Below are positions 6,147-8,173 of a stretch of 8,173 nucleotides of DNA, piece after piece. The notes beneath the pieces are model-generated. The model did no database searches and was not told where the DNA came from. It saw only the letters and a list, made by a program, of their open reading frames with translations. The first letter of the stretch is position 1. Each line of letters starts with the position of its first letter. Origin of the DNA: Pseudomonadota bacterium (GTDB taxonomy: Bacteria; Pseudomonadota; Gammaproteobacteria; Burkholderiales; Burkholderiaceae_B); NCBI GenBank assembly GCA_023389535.1, contig JAEWEH010000296.1:1-8173 (forward strand), given 5' to 3'. The translations under genes and the position numbers were made by a program.

Positions 6147-7229
6147 GGTGGACAGATATTCCAGTACTTCGGTACGCGTGCCGCGAAAGACCAGCCGCTG
6201 CTCGTACGCATTGCGCTGGGAGGCGTACATCGGGTCATAGTATTCGACGAGCAGGGACGTGATCCAGTCCCGGTGGCGGCTGGGGTCGCCATGCCGTTGA
6301 TGGTGGCCGAGCGCATCCTGCATGATCACCGACAGCCGCTGATACCGTTCCATGCCCAGGCGCCGCGCGATGCCCGCCAAACTGCGCTGCAGCCGGTCCG
6401 ACAGCGCAACCCATGTCTGGTCCTGATCCATTGCCTTGCCTAATGCGGTATGCAGTTCGATAACGTAGTCGTCCAGGATGCGCGTGACCCGCGCAGCCAG
6501 GGGTTCGTCCAGCCACACAAGCGGACTGCTGCGGACCTGCTGATGCAGGGCCAGAGGCAGCGAGCAACTGCCGATGAAACGGCCTTCATCCTCGAGCACG
6601 ATATTACTGATACCCGCATGCCGCAGGCGCAGCAGGCGTATCGCCAGCGCGTTTTCAAAATCCACCTGGGCCGGCTGGGGAGTAAGCCGCTTGCCGAAGC
6701 TGGAGCCGCGGTGGTTGGCCAGGCCCTCAAGGTCGACACCATGGGTCAGTCTTGTCGATACCTCGGTCTTGCCGCTGCCCGTCAGGCCGCCCAGGATCGT
6801 GTGCCGGTATTGTGCCGCTGCAGTATCCAGCGTCTCGAGCAGGAAGCTGCGCATGGCCTTGTACCCGCCCGCCACGCGCGGGTAGTGCACACCTTCTGCC
6901 AGCAGCCACTGCTGCACGATGGCCGAGCGCTGGCCGCCCCGAAAACAGTACAGGACGCCTTGCGGGTGTGCGCGAGTGAAATCGATCCAGGCAGCAAGCC
7001 GGTCCGCCTTAATCGTTCCGGACACCAGGCGATGTCCCAGGGCCAGGGCCTTATCCGGCCCCTGCTGCTTATAGCAGATGCCTACGCGGTGGCGCTCTTC
7101 GTCGCTCATCAAGGGTAGGTTCACGGCATTGGGAAATGCACCCTTGTGGAATTCGATCGGGGCGCGGACGTCCATCAGGGGAACGTCGGCGATGAACAGG
7201 GATTGCAGGTCCGTGATGTCGGCATGCAT
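6135..7229 (-). CDS. mnmH: tRNA 2-selenouridine synthase MnmH (SelU/YbbB)
   Basis: 364-residue enzyme, the same length as E. coli SelU, that converts 2-thiouridine to 2-selenouridine at wobble position 34 of tRNAs for Lys, Glu and Gln, using selenophosphate; it can also geranylate the thio group. N-terminal rhodanese domain (about 1-130) has PLMDVRAPIEF at 18-28 and the catalytic loop CFRGGQRS with Cys95 (Cys97 in E. coli). C-terminal P-loop domain has GLTGSGKTEV at 148-157, the family motif ANHRGSSFG at 171-179 and EYYDPMY at 329-335. The frame is open up to 7325, but the start at 7229 (MHADITD) matches the family length; its ribosome site is weak. It follows a spermidine-synthase-like gene by 19 bp, probably one operon. 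No selD (selenophosphate synthetase) is in the window, so it must lie elsewhere if the enzyme is active. Confidence 0.95.
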   Translation of the reverse strand: MHADITDLQSLFIADVPLMDVRAPIEFHKGAFPNAVNLPLMSDEERHRVGICYKQQGPDKALALGHRLVSGTIKADRLAAWIDFTRAHPQGVLYCFRGGQRSAIVQQWLLAEGVHYPRVAGGYKAMRSFLLETLDTAAAQYRHTILGGLTGSGKTEVSTRLTHGVDLEGLANHRGSSFGKRLTPQPAQVDFENALAIRLLRLRHAGISNIVLEDEGRFIGSCSLPLALHQQVRSSPLVWLDEPLAARVTRILDDYVIELHTALGKAMDQDQTWVALSDRLQRSLAGIARRLGMERYQRLSVIMQDALGHHQRHGDPSRHRDWITSLLVEYYDPMYASQRNAYEQRLVFRGTRTEVLEYLSTGYR

Positions 7230-7248
7230 GTCGTGGCAGCCCTGAATA

Positions 7249-8139
7249 TTAATCGCTGAGTACAGCGGCGTCCTGGTTCCAGTCGCGTACTGTAGAAAAT
7301 CGCAGCAATTCGCGCTCCGCATCAATGCCGAAAGGCGCCAGCGTATCCGTCAGGGCTGTGGCGTTCGTGGCCAGGACGGCTTGTTCGGGCAGCGGCCCGC
7401 GGCTGGCGATGATCACCCGGTTGCCCGCCCGCAAGTTGAAAAAATCGCCGAATACGGCTGCATACGTGGCCGATTCGCGGTCGTACATGCGGCTGCGGGT
7501 GAAGGTGTTGGCCACCAGGACTCCGTCGGGCGACAGGATGGCGCGCACTTCCTCCAGGAACTGGCGGGTCAGCAGATGCGGGGGGATGTAGTCCACATCG
7601 AATGCATCCAGCATCACCATGTCGTATTGGCGTCCTTCCCGATGAGCCCGCTCTATGAAGGCCCGACCATCCTCGATGAAAAGGCGCTGCCGCGGGCCTT
7701 GCTTGTATCCGAAGTATTGTTCGGCGACGCGTGCGACGGCCGGGTCGATTTCAACGCTGTCGATGGTGGTTTCCGGCAGTATTTTGTGCAGTGCTCGCTG
7801 CATCGTCGCGCCGCCCAGGCCAACGATCAGGATATTGGCGGGATCAGGCTTCACGAACAGTGCGCTCGTCATCATGCGCGTGTAGGTGAACACCATCTTG
7901 TCGGGTTCTTGCAAGTCAAAGCAGGTCTGCCGCCCGTTGTCTTCGATAGTGTTGAAGTTCATGCAACGCTGGCCATATTCTTCGAAAACCAGGACGGGAG
8001 CGAATTCGGAAGCTTCAGTATGGATCAGGCGTGCGGCGGCGCCCGTGCTGCTTAGGCAGTAGGTAAGCAGTATGACAGCGCAGGCGGCGAGGACGCAGCC
8101 CAGCACGATAGAGCGAAAGCGCTTGCGCCTCAGTTTCAT
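7249..8139 (-). CDS. Membrane-anchored spermidine-synthase-fold protein
   Basis: 296 residues. A basic N-terminus (KLRRKRFRS) precedes a hydrophobic segment at about 11-29. LAAC at 17-20 resembles a lipobox, but hydrophobicity continues past Cys20, so a plain signal anchor is equally likely. The rest has the Rossmann fold of polyamine aminopropyltransferases: GLGGATM at 107-113 in place of the usual GGGDGG, VEID at 129-132 (Glu130, nucleoside ribose), EDGRAF at 156-161 (base contact) and LDAFD at 177-181 with the Asp178-xx-Asp181 pair. The altered Gly motif and membrane anchor separate it from cytosolic SpeE; substrate and true activity are unknown. The N-terminal side may extend into the periplasm. 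It lies upstream of mnmH by 19 bp on the same strand. The start at 8139 has only a weak ribosome site (AAGTGAG), and a possible upstream frame ends 6 nt before it. Confidence 0.85.
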   Translation of the reverse strand: MKLRRKRFRSIVLGCVLAACAVILLTYCLSSTGAAARLIHTEASEFAPVLVFEEYGQRCMNFNTIEDNGRQTCFDLQEPDKMVFTYTRMMTSALFVKPDPANILIVGLGGATMQRALHKILPETTIDSVEIDPAVARVAEQYFGYKQGPRQRLFIEDGRAFIERAHREGRQYDMVMLDAFDVDYIPPHLLTRQFLEEVRAILSPDGVLVANTFTRSRMYDRESATYAAVFGDFFNLRAGNRVIIASRGPLPEQAVLATNATALTDTLAPFGIDAERELLRFSTVRDWNQDAAVLSD

Positions 8140-8145
8140 GAAAGC

Positions 8146-8173
8146 TCACTTCTCGATGACGATACGGGATCCG
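8146..8173 (-). CDS. Possible C-terminal tail of an upstream gene (cut by window edge)
   Basis: Only eight codons and a TGA are inside the window, reading GSRIVIEK-stop. The stop lies 6 nt before the ATG of the spermidine-synthase-like gene, as expected if a third operon gene precedes it. Too short to identify and could be chance. Confidence 0.22.

Noticed and set aside
6450..7118. 222-codon plus-strand frame opposite mnmH
   Set aside because: Shadow of mnmH; no recognisable domain, and mnmH motifs are complete on the other strand.
7230..7325. Longer mnmH start at 7325 overlapping the spermidine-synthase-like gene
   Set aside because: The 32 added residues are out-of-frame translation of the end of the preceding gene; starting at 7229 gives the E. 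coli family length of 364.
7381..8055. 224-codon plus-strand frame opposite the spermidine-synthase-like gene
   Set aside because: Shadow of a gene with clear Rossmann-fold motifs on the minus strand; no ribosome site or motif seen.
5560..8060. GCTTAGGCAGT occurring at 5560-5570 and 8050-8060
   Set aside because: An isolated 11-bp match, one copy intergenic and the other inside a coding region, with no extended similarity; likely chance.

Overview
The window is high-GC proteobacterial DNA. The closest resemblance I can name is a betaproteobacterium of the Alcaligenaceae type (Bordetella/Achromobacter-like). That placement rests on codon use and on my recollection of similar CBS and copper genes, not on a search. 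Eight protein genes can be supported, seven complete and one cut by the left edge, plus a possible 8-residue gene tail at the right edge. No tRNA, rRNA, CRISPR array or transposase gene was seen.

Left part (1-1572, minus strand): a HipBA-type toxin-antitoxin module. hipB (HTH antitoxin) and hipA (Ser/Thr-kinase toxin, cut by the left edge) share an ATGA stop-start overlap. In front of hipB lies a perfect 15-bp inverted repeat whose arms cover the -35 and -10 elements, and the predicted transcript start falls at the ATG. The region looks less GC-rich than the copper genes and is probably accessory DNA. A gene-free stretch (1573-1766) with an imperfect direct repeat separates it from the next gene.

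Centre (1767-5489): a homologue of T4 endonuclease V (pyrimidine-dimer glycosylase, minus strand) stands back to back with a copper-homeostasis cluster. The cluster holds copZ (Cu chaperone, plus) converging on copA-cueR (Cu-exporting P1B-ATPase and its Cu(I)-sensing MerR-family activator, minus). Both copper transcription units begin at a long-spacer CueR-type promoter (TTGACC, 19-bp spacer, ACCTTCC-N7-GGAAGGT-like dyad). Copper should therefore switch on chaperone, pump and regulator together from the two outer ends of the cluster.

Right part (5490-8173): divergent from copA is a two-CBS-domain protein with a Cys cluster in the inter-domain linker. It converges on mnmH (tRNA 2-selenouridine synthase), and the two genes overlap at their stop codons through a 14-bp palindrome, so both proteins end in Gly-Tyr-Arg. 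mnmH is preceded, 19 bp upstream, by a membrane-anchored or lipoprotein-like spermidine-synthase-fold protein, probably in one operon.

I see no clear novel multi-gene system. The most unusual points are the hipBA operator/leaderless promoter, the DNA-repair gene sharing an intergenic region with a CueR operator, the Cys-rich CBS protein with a weak MerR-like dyad upstream, and the palindromic shared stop.
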